Shown here one piece after another: positions 1-7,730 of a stretch of DNA of 21,676 nucleotides. The stretch is taken from NCBI GenBank assembly GCA_045123575.1, contig JBGVKG010000051.1:1-21676 (forward strand), in the 5' to 3' direction. The position numbers were made by a program, and so were the translations under genes. Positions within the stretch are counted from its first letter, which is position 1; every line of letters starts with the position of its first letter. The notes beneath the pieces are model-generated. The model worked only from the letters and a program-made list of their open reading frames with translations. It was not told the DNA's origin and did not search any database. Source of the stretch: SVEL01 sp045123575. Its GTDB lineage: Bacteria > Bacillota > Clostridia > Lachnospirales > Lachnospiraceae.

Positions 1-917
1 TCGGCAGGAACGTATACAGCCTGAACCGATGTAATAGAACCATTCTTTGTAGATGTGATACGCTCCTGAAGAGCACCCATCTCTGTCTGAAGTGTTGGCT
101 GATAACCAACGGCTGAAGGCACACGACCAAGAAGAGCCGAAACCTCTGAACCAGCCTGTGTAAAACGGAAAATGTTATCGATGAAAAGAAGGACATCCTT
201 ACCACCCTGATCTCTGAAGTACTCAGCCATAGTAAGTCCTGTTAAACCAACTCTCATTCTCGCTCCTGGTGGCTCGTTCATCTGACCGAACACCATGGTA
301 GTCTTATTGATAACGCCTGAATCATTCATTTCGTGATACAGGTCATTTCCTTCTCTAGTACGCTCACCTACACCTGTGAATACTGAATATCCACCGTGCT
401 CAGTAGCAATATTTCTGATAAGCTCCTGAATAAGTACTGTCTTACCTACACCAGCACCACCGAAAAGACCAATCTTACCACCCTTCTGATATGGGCAGAG
501 AAGGTCTACTACCTTGATACCAGTCTCAAGCATCTCTGTTGTAGTTGCCTGCTCCTCAAATGCTGGAGCCTTTCTGTGTATTGGTAAGTACTCTACTCCT
601 TCTGGCGCAGGTTTATTATCGATAGGATCGCCCAATACATTGAACATACGTCCAAGTGTATTCTCACCAACTGGAACTGTAATAGGTGCACCTGTTGCAA
701 CTGCATCCATACCTCTCTTAAGTCCGTCTGTTGGTCCCATGGCGATACATCTTACGGTATCATCACCCAAGTGAGAAGAAACCTCTACTGTGAGCTTGCT
801 TCCTTCGTTTTCGATAGTTACAGCTTCGTTTATCTCTGGCAAACGACCCTCTGCAAATTTAATATCCAAAACGGCACCGATGATCTGAGTGATTTTACCT
901 TTATTTATTTCTGCCAT
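1..917 (-). CDS. atpD: ATP synthase F1 subunit beta (3' end cut by window edge)
   Basis: This is the catalytic beta subunit of F1-ATPase, which makes or hydrolyses ATP at the cytoplasmic face of the membrane. About 305 codons are visible from the ATG at 917. The N-terminal beta-barrel domain (about residues 1-80) leads into the nucleotide-binding domain. That domain has a P-loop GGAGVGKT at residues 153-160, the GERTREGND stretch with the catalytic glutamate at about residue 185, and the Walker B strand LLFIDNIFR. The start is supported by an AAGGAGTG ribosome binding site 32 bases downstream of the atpG stop. It is the last visible gene of the atp operon. The C-terminal domain, and presumably atpC, lie outside the window to the left. 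The identity is certain. Confidence 0.98.
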   Translation of the reverse strand, partial: MAEINKGKITQIIGAVLDIKFAEGRLPEINEAVTIENEGSKLTVEVSSHLGDDTVRCIAMGPTDGLKRGMDAVATGAPITVPVGENTLGRMFNVLGDPIDNKPAPEGVEYLPIHRKAPAFEEQATTTEMLETGIKVVDLLCPYQKGGKIGLFGGAGVGKTVLIQELIRNIATEHGGYSVFTGVGERTREGNDLYHEMNDSGVINKTTMVFGQMNEPPGARMRVGLTGLTMAEYFRDQGGKDVLLFIDNIFRFTQAGSEVSALLGRVPSAVGYQPTLQTEMGALQERITSTKNGSITSVQAVYVPA

Positions 918-949
918 TTATTTCACTCCTTTATATTCTGCTTATGCCA

Positions 950-1807
950 CTATATAGCATTGGCACCAGCAATAATCTCTGTTAATTCCTGTGTGATGGA
1001 CGACTGTCTCGCCCTGTTATACTGAAGCGACAAGCTTGAAATCAGTTCTTCTGCGTTACTTGTTGCCGAATCCATAGCCGCCATACGGGCACCATTTTCA
1101 CTGGCAACAGCCTCAACCAAACCACCAAATATCAAACTGCTTATATACTTAGGAATAATCATATCGAGAACCTCTTCCTCTCCCGGTTCGAAGTTCATAG
1201 GAATCTTCTTCTCCTCATCTGTCAGTTCATAATCATCAACTGATACTGGAAGAAGCTTCTTTACCATAGGTATATGTGTCACTGTGTTTTTAAAGAATGT
1301 GTACGCAAGATAAATCTCACCTATCTCACCTGCTGCAAATGCTTCCAACACATCTCTCGAAATCTCCATAGCATCTGCATATATAGGTTCTTCAACACAA
1401 TCCGAATAATCCTTAACTACGGTGTATCCCTTTCTACTAAGACCTTCCTGACCCTTTCTTCCAACTGTATATACGACAGTATTCTCTTTAGAGAACTCTG
1501 GATTATTGGTTAAAAGCTTGACAATATTTGAGTTATAGCCACCAGCCAAACCTCTATTTGAAGTAATTACGATAACCGCTTTCTTCTTTCCTTGGTCTGC
1601 CTGAAGATACTTGTGCTTGATACCCGCTGAACGAGCAAGTATTGAAGCAACTGTACTATACATACCGTCAAAATATGGCTTTGTATTCTCAGCTCTACCT
1701 CTAGCCTTTTGGAGCTTAACTGTAGATACCAGCTTCATCGCTTTAGTAATCTGACCAGTGCTCTTTACACTGGACTGACGCCTCTTAATATCTCTCATTG
1801 AAGCCAT
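950..1807 (-). CDS. atpG: ATP synthase F1 subunit gamma
   Basis: This is the central-stalk rotor subunit, which couples c-ring rotation to catalysis in the alpha3-beta3 hexamer. The 285-residue length is normal for the family. The two conserved ends that form the coiled-coil shaft are present: an N-terminal stretch MRDIKRRQSSVKSTGQITKA (residues 4-23) and a C-terminal stretch NRARQSSITQELTEI. Between them is the globular Rossmann-like part, including VITSNRGLAGGYN. The start at 1807 has an AGGAGG site about 9 bases upstream that sits inside the last codons of atpA. Only 3 bases separate the two genes, so translation is probably coupled. Confidence 0.98.
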   Translation of the reverse strand: MASMRDIKRRQSSVKSTGQITKAMKLVSTVKLQKARGRAENTKPYFDGMYSTVASILARSAGIKHKYLQADQGKKKAVIVITSNRGLAGGYNSNIVKLLTNNPEFSKENTVVYTVGRKGQEGLSRKGYTVVKDYSDCVEEPIYADAMEISRDVLEAFAAGEIGEIYLAYTFFKNTVTHIPMVKKLLPVSVDDYELTDEEKKIPMNFEPGEEEVLDMIIPKYISSLIFGGLVEAVASENGARMAAMDSATSNAEELISSLSLQYNRARQSSITQELTEIIAGANAI

Positions 1808-1810
1808 ATC

Positions 1811-3310
1811 TTAAGCCTCCTTTACTTCTCCTATTGCCTGTACAAGCTTTGCCTCTATCTCCGCTGAAAGCTCCTTTGTAGTACGGATGCTCTCTGGAAT
1901 CTCTGGATACTTTGTATCAATATACTCAAACAATCTGTTCTGGAAGTCTAAGATATCCTCAACCTCTATATCTAACAGATACTTCTTTGTTGCTGCGTAT
2001 ATAATGATAACCTGATACTCTACTGGCATAGGCTTATACTGTGGCTGCTTGAGCACTTCCTTAATACGAATACCTTGGTCAAGACTTTCCTTTGTAGTAG
2101 CATCCAACTCTGAACCAAACTGAGCGAATGCTGCAAGCTCTCTGTACTGAGCAAGCTCTGTTCTAATAGGAGCCGCCAGCTTCTTGATAGCCTTAATCTG
2201 TGCCGCACCACCAACTCGTGATACTGACAGACCTGCATTAACGGCTGGTCTAAAACCTGCGTTGAACATCTCTGACTCAAGATAAATCTGTCCATCTGTA
2301 ATAGAGATAACGTTTGTAGGGATATATGCAGATACATCGCCTGCCTGTGTCTCTATGATAGGTAATGCTGTAAGTGAACCGCCACCCAACTCATCTGAAA
2401 GTCTAGCTGCTCTCTCAAGAAGTCTTGAGTGAAGATAGAATACATCTCCTGGGTAAGCCTCACGTCCTGGTGGACGACGAAGAAGTAATGACAGTGTTCG
2501 GTAAGCTGTCGCATGTTTACTTAAATCGTCATATACTACAAGAACATCCTTGCCTTCCTCCATCCATTCCTCACCGATAGCACAACCTGCGTATGGTGCA
2601 ATATACTGTAATGGAGCAAGCTCACTGGCTGTAGATACAACTACTGTTGTATAAGCCATAGCTCCATACTCCTCAAGTGTCTTAACTATACTAGCTACTG
2701 TTGATGCCTTCTGGCCTATAGCTACATATATACATAAAACATTCTGACCCTTCTGGTTGATGATAGTATCTATAGCGATAGCTGTCTTACCAGTCTGACG
2801 GTCACCGATGATAAGCTCTCTCTGACCACGTCCGATTGGAACCATGGCGTCGATAGCCTTTATACCTGTCTGCAATGGTGTATCTACTGACTTTCTGCAA
2901 ACTACACCAGATGCAACTCTCTCAATTTGGCGATACTTAGTTGTCTCGATTGGTCCCTTGCCATCTATTGGCTGTCCGAGAGCATTTACAACTCTACCAA
3001 TCATAGCGTCTCCTACAGGCACCTCTACAACTCGACCTGTAGTCTTAACCATATCTCCCTCGTTGATATTCTTTGTATCACCTAACAGTACCGCACCTAC
3101 ATTATCTTCCTCTAGGTTAAGTACCATACCATAAACTCCGCCTGGGAATTCAAGCAATTCACCCTGCATGGCATTCTCAAGTCCGTGAACTCTGGCAATA
3201 CCATCGGCAACCTGAATAACTGTACCTACATCAGATACCTCAAGCTGAGTCGAATAATTCTTAATCTGTTCTTTTATAACTGAACTAATCTCTTCAGGTC
3301 TTAAATTCAT
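1811..3310 (-). CDS. atpA: ATP synthase F1 subunit alpha
   Basis: This is the non-catalytic nucleotide-binding subunit of F1. Its 499 residues fit the family. Visible motifs are the P-loop GDRQTGKT at residues 169-176, the Walker B strand VLVVYDD (256-262), the RRPPGREAYPGDVFYLHSRL segment (279-298), and the arginine finger in SVSRVGGAAQ (Arg365) that reaches into the beta-subunit active site. The gene begins 17 bases after the atpH stop, with a GGTGAGAG ribosome binding site ahead of the ATG. It lies in the usual order between atpH and atpG. Confidence 0.98.
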   Translation of the reverse strand: MNLRPEEISSVIKEQIKNYSTQLEVSDVGTVIQVADGIARVHGLENAMQGELLEFPGGVYGMVLNLEEDNVGAVLLGDTKNINEGDMVKTTGRVVEVPVGDAMIGRVVNALGQPIDGKGPIETTKYRQIERVASGVVCRKSVDTPLQTGIKAIDAMVPIGRGQRELIIGDRQTGKTAIAIDTIINQKGQNVLCIYVAIGQKASTVASIVKTLEEYGAMAYTTVVVSTASELAPLQYIAPYAGCAIGEEWMEEGKDVLVVYDDLSKHATAYRTLSLLLRRPPGREAYPGDVFYLHSRLLERAARLSDELGGGSLTALPIIETQAGDVSAYIPTNVISITDGQIYLESEMFNAGFRPAVNAGLSVSRVGGAAQIKAIKKLAAPIRTELAQYRELAAFAQFGSELDATTKESLDQGIRIKEVLKQPQYKPMPVEYQVIIIYAATKKYLLDIEVEDILDFQNRLFEYIDTKYPEIPESIRTTKELSAEIEAKLVQAIGEVKEA

Positions 3311-3327
3311 GGGTTTCTCTCACCTTC

Positions 3328-3882
3328 TTACATTGATGTTAAGCGGACTTCGTACAGCTCCTTAGCCATAGAATCTATCTTGCTTCTAATGCTGCTGTCC
3401 ACTACTCTGTCTCCAATACGGATAATCATGCCACCAATAATGTCCTTATCCACAAGATAATTCATCTCAAATGACACATACTCCGTTGTTGCTATCAGTT
3501 TGTCTTCAACTGATTTCTTCATAGCCTCGCTAAGTGGCACTGCCGTTGTCACTGTGGCTACACCTATCTTTTTATGTTCCTTAACTCTGTCCACGAAATA
3601 CTTTAGTATCTCAGGTATCATCGCCTGTCTATCCTTCTTTAAGATAAGTAAAAGGAAGCCTGTAATATCATCGCTAACACGACCCTTAAATATGTTTTCA
3701 ACAACCTTTTCCTTTTCTTCCTTAGATATCTTTGGATGTGTCAGTAGCTTAATAAGCTCCTCATTTTCTCCTAAAATATTAAGAATAGCTAAACATTCCT
3801 CTAGATAAGCATCTGTCTTACTATTTTCAAGAGCCAGTTCAAACAACGCGTCACCGTAAGTTTTATCTACTAACTTAGCCAT
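3328..3882 (-). CDS. atpH: ATP synthase F1 subunit delta (OSCP)
   Basis: This is the delta subunit, which ties the top of the F1 head to the peripheral b stalk. The protein is 184 residues, against roughly 180 typically. The all-helical N-terminal domain (about residues 1-105) and the C-terminal module are both recognisable. The C-terminal module holds the conserved stretch DKDIIGGMIIRIGDRVVDSS (about 145-164). The ATG lies inside the 3' end of atpF, overlapping it by 13 bases, and is preceded by AGGTGAT. Overlap and spacing indicate coupled translation. Confidence 0.96.
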   Translation of the reverse strand: MAKLVDKTYGDALFELALENSKTDAYLEECLAILNILGENEELIKLLTHPKISKEEKEKVVENIFKGRVSDDITGFLLLILKKDRQAMIPEILKYFVDRVKEHKKIGVATVTTAVPLSEAMKKSVEDKLIATTEYVSFEMNYLVDKDIIGGMIIRIGDRVVDSSIRSKIDSMAKELYEVRLTSM

Positions 3883-4427
3883 GTGTTATCACCTATCTCT
3901 CTTAATGTTTCCTCCATAAGTCTTGTCTGAGCTTCCTCATCCATAGACACTGAAACCATCTTGCCTGCCATAAGTGTTGCCACTCTGACAATTTCCTTTT
4001 TAACATCATCAGAAGCCTTAGCCTTTTCAAGCTCTGCTTCCTTTCTCGCCTGGGCGATAATGGCTGATGCTTCCTCCTTTGCCTTGGCAACGATATTTTC
4101 CTCGTTCTTCAAAGCTTTCTTTCTCGCCTCAGCTAAAATAACCTCTGCCTCTTTGTCTGCTTCCTTAAGCTTAATCTCGTACTGATCCTTAAGAGCTTTA
4201 GCTTCCTCATTGGCAGTAGCTGTCTCTTCTCTGGTTGCTGTTATCTGTTCCTGACGCTTCTTTAACATATTGCGAACTGGATTAAATAACAGATAAGATA
4301 AGAGTATAAATAACAGGAATATATTTATAGCTAACACCGCAGCATCAAATAAGAGCTGTGCATTTAAACCAAATATAAATCCGTCTGCTTGTGTACTTAA
4401 CATACTGTTAAATGCATATGTTCCCAA
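3870..4427 (-). CDS. atpF: ATP synthase Fo subunit b (TTG start)
   Basis: This is the peripheral-stalk b subunit. A single N-terminal membrane helix (about residues 26-49) is followed by FNPVRNMLKKR and then by about 110 residues of Ala/Glu/Lys-rich coiled coil. A C-terminal segment binds delta. At 185 residues it is slightly longer than usual because of about 20 polar residues ahead of the membrane helix. The start used is a TTG at 4427, with a perfect AGGAGG seven bases upstream. The first in-frame ATG (codon 9) is about 30 bases from that site and is less likely. The gene overlaps atpH by 13 bases. Confidence 0.95.
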   Translation of the reverse strand: MGTYAFNSMLSTQADGFIFGLNAQLLFDAAVLAINIFLLFILLSYLLFNPVRNMLKKRQEQITATREETATANEEAKALKDQYEIKLKEADKEAEVILAEARKKALKNEENIVAKAKEEASAIIAQARKEAELEKAKASDDVKKEIVRVATLMAGKMVSVSMDEEAQTRLMEETLREIGDNTWLS

Positions 4428-4434
4428 GTCTTCG

Positions 4435-4440
4435 CCTCCT
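4435..4440 (-). promoter_or_regulatory. Ribosome binding site fixing the TTG start of atpF
   Basis: AGGAGG on the minus strand, seven bases before TTG 4427-4425. No ATG lies at a usable distance, so this site argues for the non-ATG start. Confidence 0.8.
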
Positions 4441-4477
4441 TCCCGGTCTGATAATATTCACACCTTTTAGTATGATT

Positions 4478-4735
4478 TTAGTTGAAAGGTTTAACGAACA
4501 TAAGGATGATAGCTACAGCGAAACCATAAAGACCTGTTGTCTCTGCTACGGCCTGTCCAAGTAACATAGTTGAAGTGATATCTGACTTCGCACCTGGGTT
4601 TCTACCTACTGCTGCTGCAGCCTGTCCTGCTGCATATCCCTGTCCAATACCAGGACCTACACCGGCTATCATTGCCAATCCAGCACCAACTGCTGACATA
4701 CCTGCTACAAATGCTTCTGGTTCAATAAAATTCAT
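4478..4735 (-). CDS. atpE: ATP synthase Fo subunit c, predicted Na+-binding type
   Basis: This is the proteolipid that forms the membrane rotor ring. It is 85 residues long with two membrane helices joined by the conserved polar loop GRNPGAKSD. The second helix carries the ion-binding carboxylate Glu65. The pattern Pro28, Gln32, Val63, Glu65, Thr66, Thr67 matches the sodium-ligand set known from Ilyobacter tartaricus (Gln32, Val63, Glu65, Ser66, Thr67), so Na+ coupling is inferred. The start chosen is ATG 4735, with GGAGG eight bases upstream. An in-frame ATG at 4750 would add five residues, but it overlaps that ribosome binding site and has none of its own. Confidence 0.96.
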   Translation of the reverse strand: MNFIEPEAFVAGMSAVGAGLAMIAGVGPGIGQGYAAGQAAAAVGRNPGAKSDITSTMLLGQAVAETTGLYGFAVAIILMFVKPFN

Positions 4736-4743
4736 AATAATTT

Positions 4744-4748
4744 CCTCC
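4744..4748 (-). promoter_or_regulatory. Ribosome binding site deciding the atpE start
   Basis: GGAGG on the minus strand, eight bases before ATG 4735. It overlaps the upstream in-frame ATG at 4750, which shows that the upstream ATG is not the start. Confidence 0.8.
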
Positions 4749-4782
4749 ATTGAATAAAATATTTTAATATAGTTCTAATTTT

Positions 4783-5511
4783 TTAATCTGTACCAATCTT
4801 ATCCGAGATATAAACCATCGATAACATACAGAATACGTATGCCTGTATACAACCTGAGAATATATCAAAGTATACATGCAACACGGCCGGTATACCGGTC
4901 GTAATCGGCGGCGACAAAAGTCCGTATATAAGACCCATCATAACTGTTCCTGACAATACATTACCAAACAAACGTAATGATAATGACAATGGAACTGCTA
5001 TCTCTCCGATAATGTTAATCGGCGATAACAATAATGGCTTAAACAAATTTGTAAAATGCTTTGTTCCATTAGCCTTAACACCATTGTAATGAATAATAAA
5101 GAACGTTATAATACCCATCGCAAAAGTTACACCGTAATCTGCGGTAGGTGGTCTTAAGCCAAACAAACTGGATATATTACAAAGTAATGCGAATATAAAT
5201 ATAGTTGCTATATAATTTCTAAAACGCTTAGCATTACTTCCCATAGTACCCTGTACCATATTGTCAGCCATATCAACGGCTAACTCCATAATGTTTACAA
5301 GCATACCCGGGGTATCCTCTGGCTTTGACTTAGATAGTTTCCTGTTAACAATGATAGCCAATATTATCAGTGCCAAAGAAACTATTACTAAACCGACATG
5401 TGTCGTCGTCAGATGAAACTTAATCCCAAACAATTCTATCTCTTGCAGATATTTTATAGAAAAATCCGCACCACTGTCTAGGAGTCCAAATCTGACTGCA
5501 TCAAGTCCCAC
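4783..5511 (-). CDS. atpB: ATP synthase Fo subunit a (GTG start)
   Basis: This is the stator subunit that provides the ion half-channels next to the c ring. It is 242 residues with five or six predicted membrane helices. The essential arginine is Arg180 in SLSLRLFGN, equivalent to Arg210 of E. coli. The PPTADYGVTF segment (121-130) is also typical of the family. Translation begins at a GTG (5511), four bases after the TGA of the upstream gene and behind GGAAGGTG. This arrangement suggests reinitiation by ribosomes leaving the upstream gene. The length is normal for bacterial a subunits. Confidence 0.97.
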   Translation of the reverse strand: MGLDAVRFGLLDSGADFSIKYLQEIELFGIKFHLTTTHVGLVIVSLALIILAIIVNRKLSKSKPEDTPGMLVNIMELAVDMADNMVQGTMGSNAKRFRNYIATIFIFALLCNISSLFGLRPPTADYGVTFAMGIITFFIIHYNGVKANGTKHFTNLFKPLLLSPINIIGEIAVPLSLSLRLFGNVLSGTVMMGLIYGLLSPPITTGIPAVLHVYFDIFSGCIQAYVFCMLSMVYISDKIGTD

Positions 5512-5515
5512 ACAA

Positions 5516-5944
5516 TCACCTTCCCTTTCTTAATTTTCTTGTAATCGGTTGTAAATATGCCGATAACTTCAGTGATAATAAACCAAACAGCATAGCGAAT
5601 ATATTGCCTATGCCTAATATAAGCATTAATGCAAACACTACAATCAATGCCGCCATTCTGACAACATACATTATCCTAGTATGCTTTAATGCACCATGCT
5701 CACCCATCTCCACTGCTGTCTCAACTGATGAAGTCATGTGAATAATGGTAGCAACCGAAAATATTATACCAATAAAATAGCCTAATATTATCTGCCAAAT
5801 ACTGTCATCAAAAAAACTCTCCACTGGAACTGATAAAAAATACAATCCCAAAATAAGAGCAAAACCTACAATTCCACAAAATACTATACCAACTATTAGG
5901 TCAATCATCGTGGGATTATATGTTTTCTTCCTTCTTATACGCAT
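5516..5944 (-). CDS. ATP synthase subunit I-like membrane protein
   Basis: A 142-residue protein with four hydrophobic segments (about residues 14-37, 48-69, 90-110 and 112-128) and a basic C-terminus. The position, between the atpZ-like gene and atpB, and the four-helix layout fit the AtpI (ATP synthase subunit I) family, which helps assemble the c ring. The sequence itself is poorly conserved, so much of the call rests on context. The start at 5944 overlaps the upstream gene by 29 bases and has only a weak GAGAG site. A later ATG at 5908 (codon 13) is possible but has no well-spaced site. Confidence 0.8.
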   Translation of the reverse strand: MRIRRKKTYNPTMIDLIVGIVFCGIVGFALILGLYFLSVPVESFFDDSIWQIILGYFIGIIFSVATIIHMTSSVETAVEMGEHGALKHTRIMYVVRMAALIVVFALMLILGIGNIFAMLFGLLSLKLSAYLQPITRKLRKGR

Positions 5945-6203
5945 TATATCTCTCTTCCCTCTTCTTTTTTTCAGCTGCTTCCTTCTCTAAAGCATTTTCA
6001 TCCAATACTTTTTTAGCTAAGATATAGGCATTCCTCATACCTGCTCCTATGCCTAATATAAGAAGTATAATCAGCGTGGAAGTATTAAAATATTTGTCAA
6101 TCATAACGCCTACAAACACGCACATAAATATAGGGACCATAACACTTATACCTATCTGTGATATCATACTGAGACTTCTAAAAACCTCTTTTCTATATCC
6201 CAT
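5916..6203 (-). CDS. AtpZ/AtpI-family protein, first gene of the atp operon
   Basis: A 95-residue protein with two membrane helices (about residues 12-34 and 41-60) and a charged Lys/Glu-rich tail. The second helix ends in GIGAGMRNAYILAKK. This resembles the glycine-containing signature of AtpZ/AtpI proteins, which work with AtpI in c-ring assembly and possibly Mg2+ handling. An AGGAGG site lies seven bases before the ATG. It is the first gene behind the operon promoter at 6252-6280. AtpZ is the likely subfamily, but it cannot be separated from AtpI with confidence here. Confidence 0.8.
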   Translation of the reverse strand: MGYRKEVFRSLSMISQIGISVMVPIFMCVFVGVMIDKYFNTSTLIILLILGIGAGMRNAYILAKKVLDENALEKEAAEKKKREERYNAYKKEENI

Positions 6204-6251
6204 AAAAGCCTCCTTTTATCATTATTATAATCGCGACAAATATCTTATAGG

Positions 6252-6280
6252 ATTATATCACAAATAAACTGAATTGTCTA
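6252..6280 (-). promoter_or_regulatory. Promoter of the atp operon
   Basis: On the minus strand there is a -35 box TAGACA (6275-6280), a 17-base spacer and a -10 box TATAAT (6252-6257). A TG sits at the extended -10 position. The -35 box directly abuts the stop codon of the deaminase gene. Transcription should start near 6245, giving a leader of roughly 40 bases before the first atp gene. The match to the sigma-A consensus is close, but it has not been tested experimentally. Confidence 0.75.
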
Positions 6281-6766
6281 TTAAACTTCCAGTTCTATTT
6301 TACGCCCACTAGACTTATAATATGTATACTTAACACCTGCTGCATCCAACATTTTTTTAGATGCCTTCACGCTATCTGTATCAGCATACTTGTCACACGC
6401 GTATACGATTTCTTTAATGCCACATTGAATGATAGCCTTAGCACATTCATTGCAAGGAAACAATGTCACATATATCTTACAATTTTCCAAGCTTCCGCCC
6501 CTGTAATTTAATATGGCGTTAAGCTCACTATGAGTAGTATAGAAATACTTATTTTCTAAAGGTTCTCCCTCTCTTGCCCATGGAAACTCATCATCCGAGC
6601 AACCTACAGGAAAACCATTATATCCCATTGACAATATCTTATTGGAAGGACTGACGATACAGGCTCCTACCTGAGTGCTTGGGTCCTTTGAGCGCATACC
6701 TGACAGCGCTGCTACTCCCATAAAATATTCATCCCAACTAATATAATCTAGTCTTTTGCAATACAT
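6281..6766 (-). CDS. dCMP deaminase (ComEB family)
   Basis: A zinc-dependent deaminase that converts dCMP to dUMP, feeding dTMP synthesis. It is 161 residues with the cytidine deaminase-type signature: HSE at residues 79-81 (zinc-binding His79, catalytic Glu81) and PCNEC at 104-108 (zinc-binding Cys105 and Cys108). The N-terminal part has SKDPSTQVGACIV and MGYNGFPVG, both typical of dCMP deaminases. The start has AGGAGG six bases upstream. It is the last gene of the sua5-phosphatase-rpiB unit, 30 bases after rpiB, and its end overlaps the atp promoter region. Confidence 0.93.
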   Translation of the reverse strand: MYCKRLDYISWDEYFMGVAALSGMRSKDPSTQVGACIVSPSNKILSMGYNGFPVGCSDDEFPWAREGEPLENKYFYTTHSELNAILNYRGGSLENCKIYVTLFPCNECAKAIIQCGIKEIVYACDKYADTDSVKASKKMLDAAGVKYTYYKSSGRKIELEV

Positions 6767-6796
6767 AGAACCTCCTTTACTGACTTATATATGTCA

Positions 6797-7225
6797 CTAA
6801 CGCTCTATTTGCTTTATACGACGGATATGTCTTTCCTCATTTGAGAATGGTGTATCAAGGAATGTATCTACAATCTTAAGTGCAAGACCTGCTCCTATAA
6901 CACGTCCTCCCATCGCAAGAATATTTGCGTCATTATGAAGTCTTGTAGCCTCTGCCATAAAGCAATCTGTACAAAGTGCCGCTCTGATGCCCTCATAGCG
7001 ATTAGCTGCTATAGAGATACCTATACCTGTGCCACATATAAGAATACCCTTCTCACACTCACCTGAAAGTATAGCCTCTGCTACCTTCTTAGCATACTCT
7101 GGGTAATCCACTGACTGCTCGTCATAGCTGCCATAATCCTTAAACTCCAAACCTCTCTCAGTAAGGTGCTTTATAACTTCCTGCTTTAACTGGAATCCTC
7201 CCTGGTCACATCCTAATGCTATCAT
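6797..7225 (-). CDS. rpiB: Ribose-5-phosphate isomerase B (RpiB/LacAB family)
   Basis: This enzyme interconverts ribose 5-phosphate and ribulose 5-phosphate in the pentose phosphate pathway. At 142 residues it is the family's usual length. The active-site loop ILICGTGIGISIAANR (61-76) contains Cys64, and the catalytic histidine is His97 in RLHNDANIL. Near the N-terminus the sequence reads GCDQGG, with Gln8 where most relatives, including E. coli RpiB, have a histidine. This might alter phosphate or substrate binding, so an allied sugar-phosphate isomerase activity cannot be excluded. AGGAGG precedes the ATG. The gene corresponds in position to Bacillus ywlF. Confidence 0.93.
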   Translation of the reverse strand: MIALGCDQGGFQLKQEVIKHLTERGLEFKDYGSYDEQSVDYPEYAKKVAEAILSGECEKGILICGTGIGISIAANRYEGIRAALCTDCFMAEATRLHNDANILAMGGRVIGAGLALKIVDTFLDTPFSNEERHIRRIKQIER

Positions 7226-7254
7226 TTTTTAATCCTCCTTATGATAAATTGTTT

Positions 7255-7719
7255 TTATTTATTAATATTGATGAGCTTATCAGCTAGCTTTTCTATAAGA
7301 TTTTCTAACTGTTTAAAATTCTCACCATAATCTGCTAAGCTTAATCCAAACGGCATCTCTATATCTCTTGTTTCGCCTACAAACTCTGATATAGTATATA
7401 CATTTATTGCGTTGGTATATTCGTTGTATAGCTTCTTTTTATCTGCAACAGTCATAACGAGCACCAAATTATCGATACTCAAATCGTCTCCTGTTATCTG
7501 CATAGCTATGTATGATTCTAAATCATAACCTCTACTCTTACCTATAGCTACCGCCTTGCCATTAACTGGTTCTGGAAACATAACTGTCATACCCTTTGCC
7601 TCTACAAGCATTTCAGCCAATTGACTTTTTTCTAGCAATGTTTTCTTCAATACCTCTGCTGCAACTGGGGCTCTATATGTACAATCCTTACTGCAAAAGA
7701 TAATCTTTTCGTATCTCAT
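7255..7719 (-). CDS. Low-molecular-weight phosphatase-like protein, catalytic residues missing
   Basis: A 154-residue protein of the low-molecular-weight protein tyrosine/arginine phosphatase fold, placed as Bacillus ywlE is, between ywlC and ywlF. Recognisable landmarks are the N-terminal strand KIIFC, a P-loop-like segment ending in RAP (16-18) and MPFGLS (122-127) near the C-terminus. The family needs Cys-x5-Arg. Here the residue six before Arg16 is Ser10, while Cys9 is one residue too far away. The general-acid Asp of the DP motif is replaced by Met122. The protein is therefore probably not an active phosphatase of the classical kind and may bind rather than hydrolyse. The gene begins 11 bases after sua5 with AAGGTGGTG upstream. 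Confidence 0.8.
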   Translation of the reverse strand: MRYEKIIFCSKDCTYRAPVAAEVLKKTLLEKSQLAEMLVEAKGMTVMFPEPVNGKAVAIGKSRGYDLESYIAMQITGDDLSIDNLVLVMTVADKKKLYNEYTNAINVYTISEFVGETRDIEMPFGLSLADYGENFKQLENLIEKLADKLININK

Positions 7720-7730
7720 ATAACACCACC

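Noticed and set aside
4736..4750. Upstream in-frame ATG for atpE
   Set aside because: It overlaps the GGAGG site that serves ATG 4735 and has no site of its own, and family members start near the later position.
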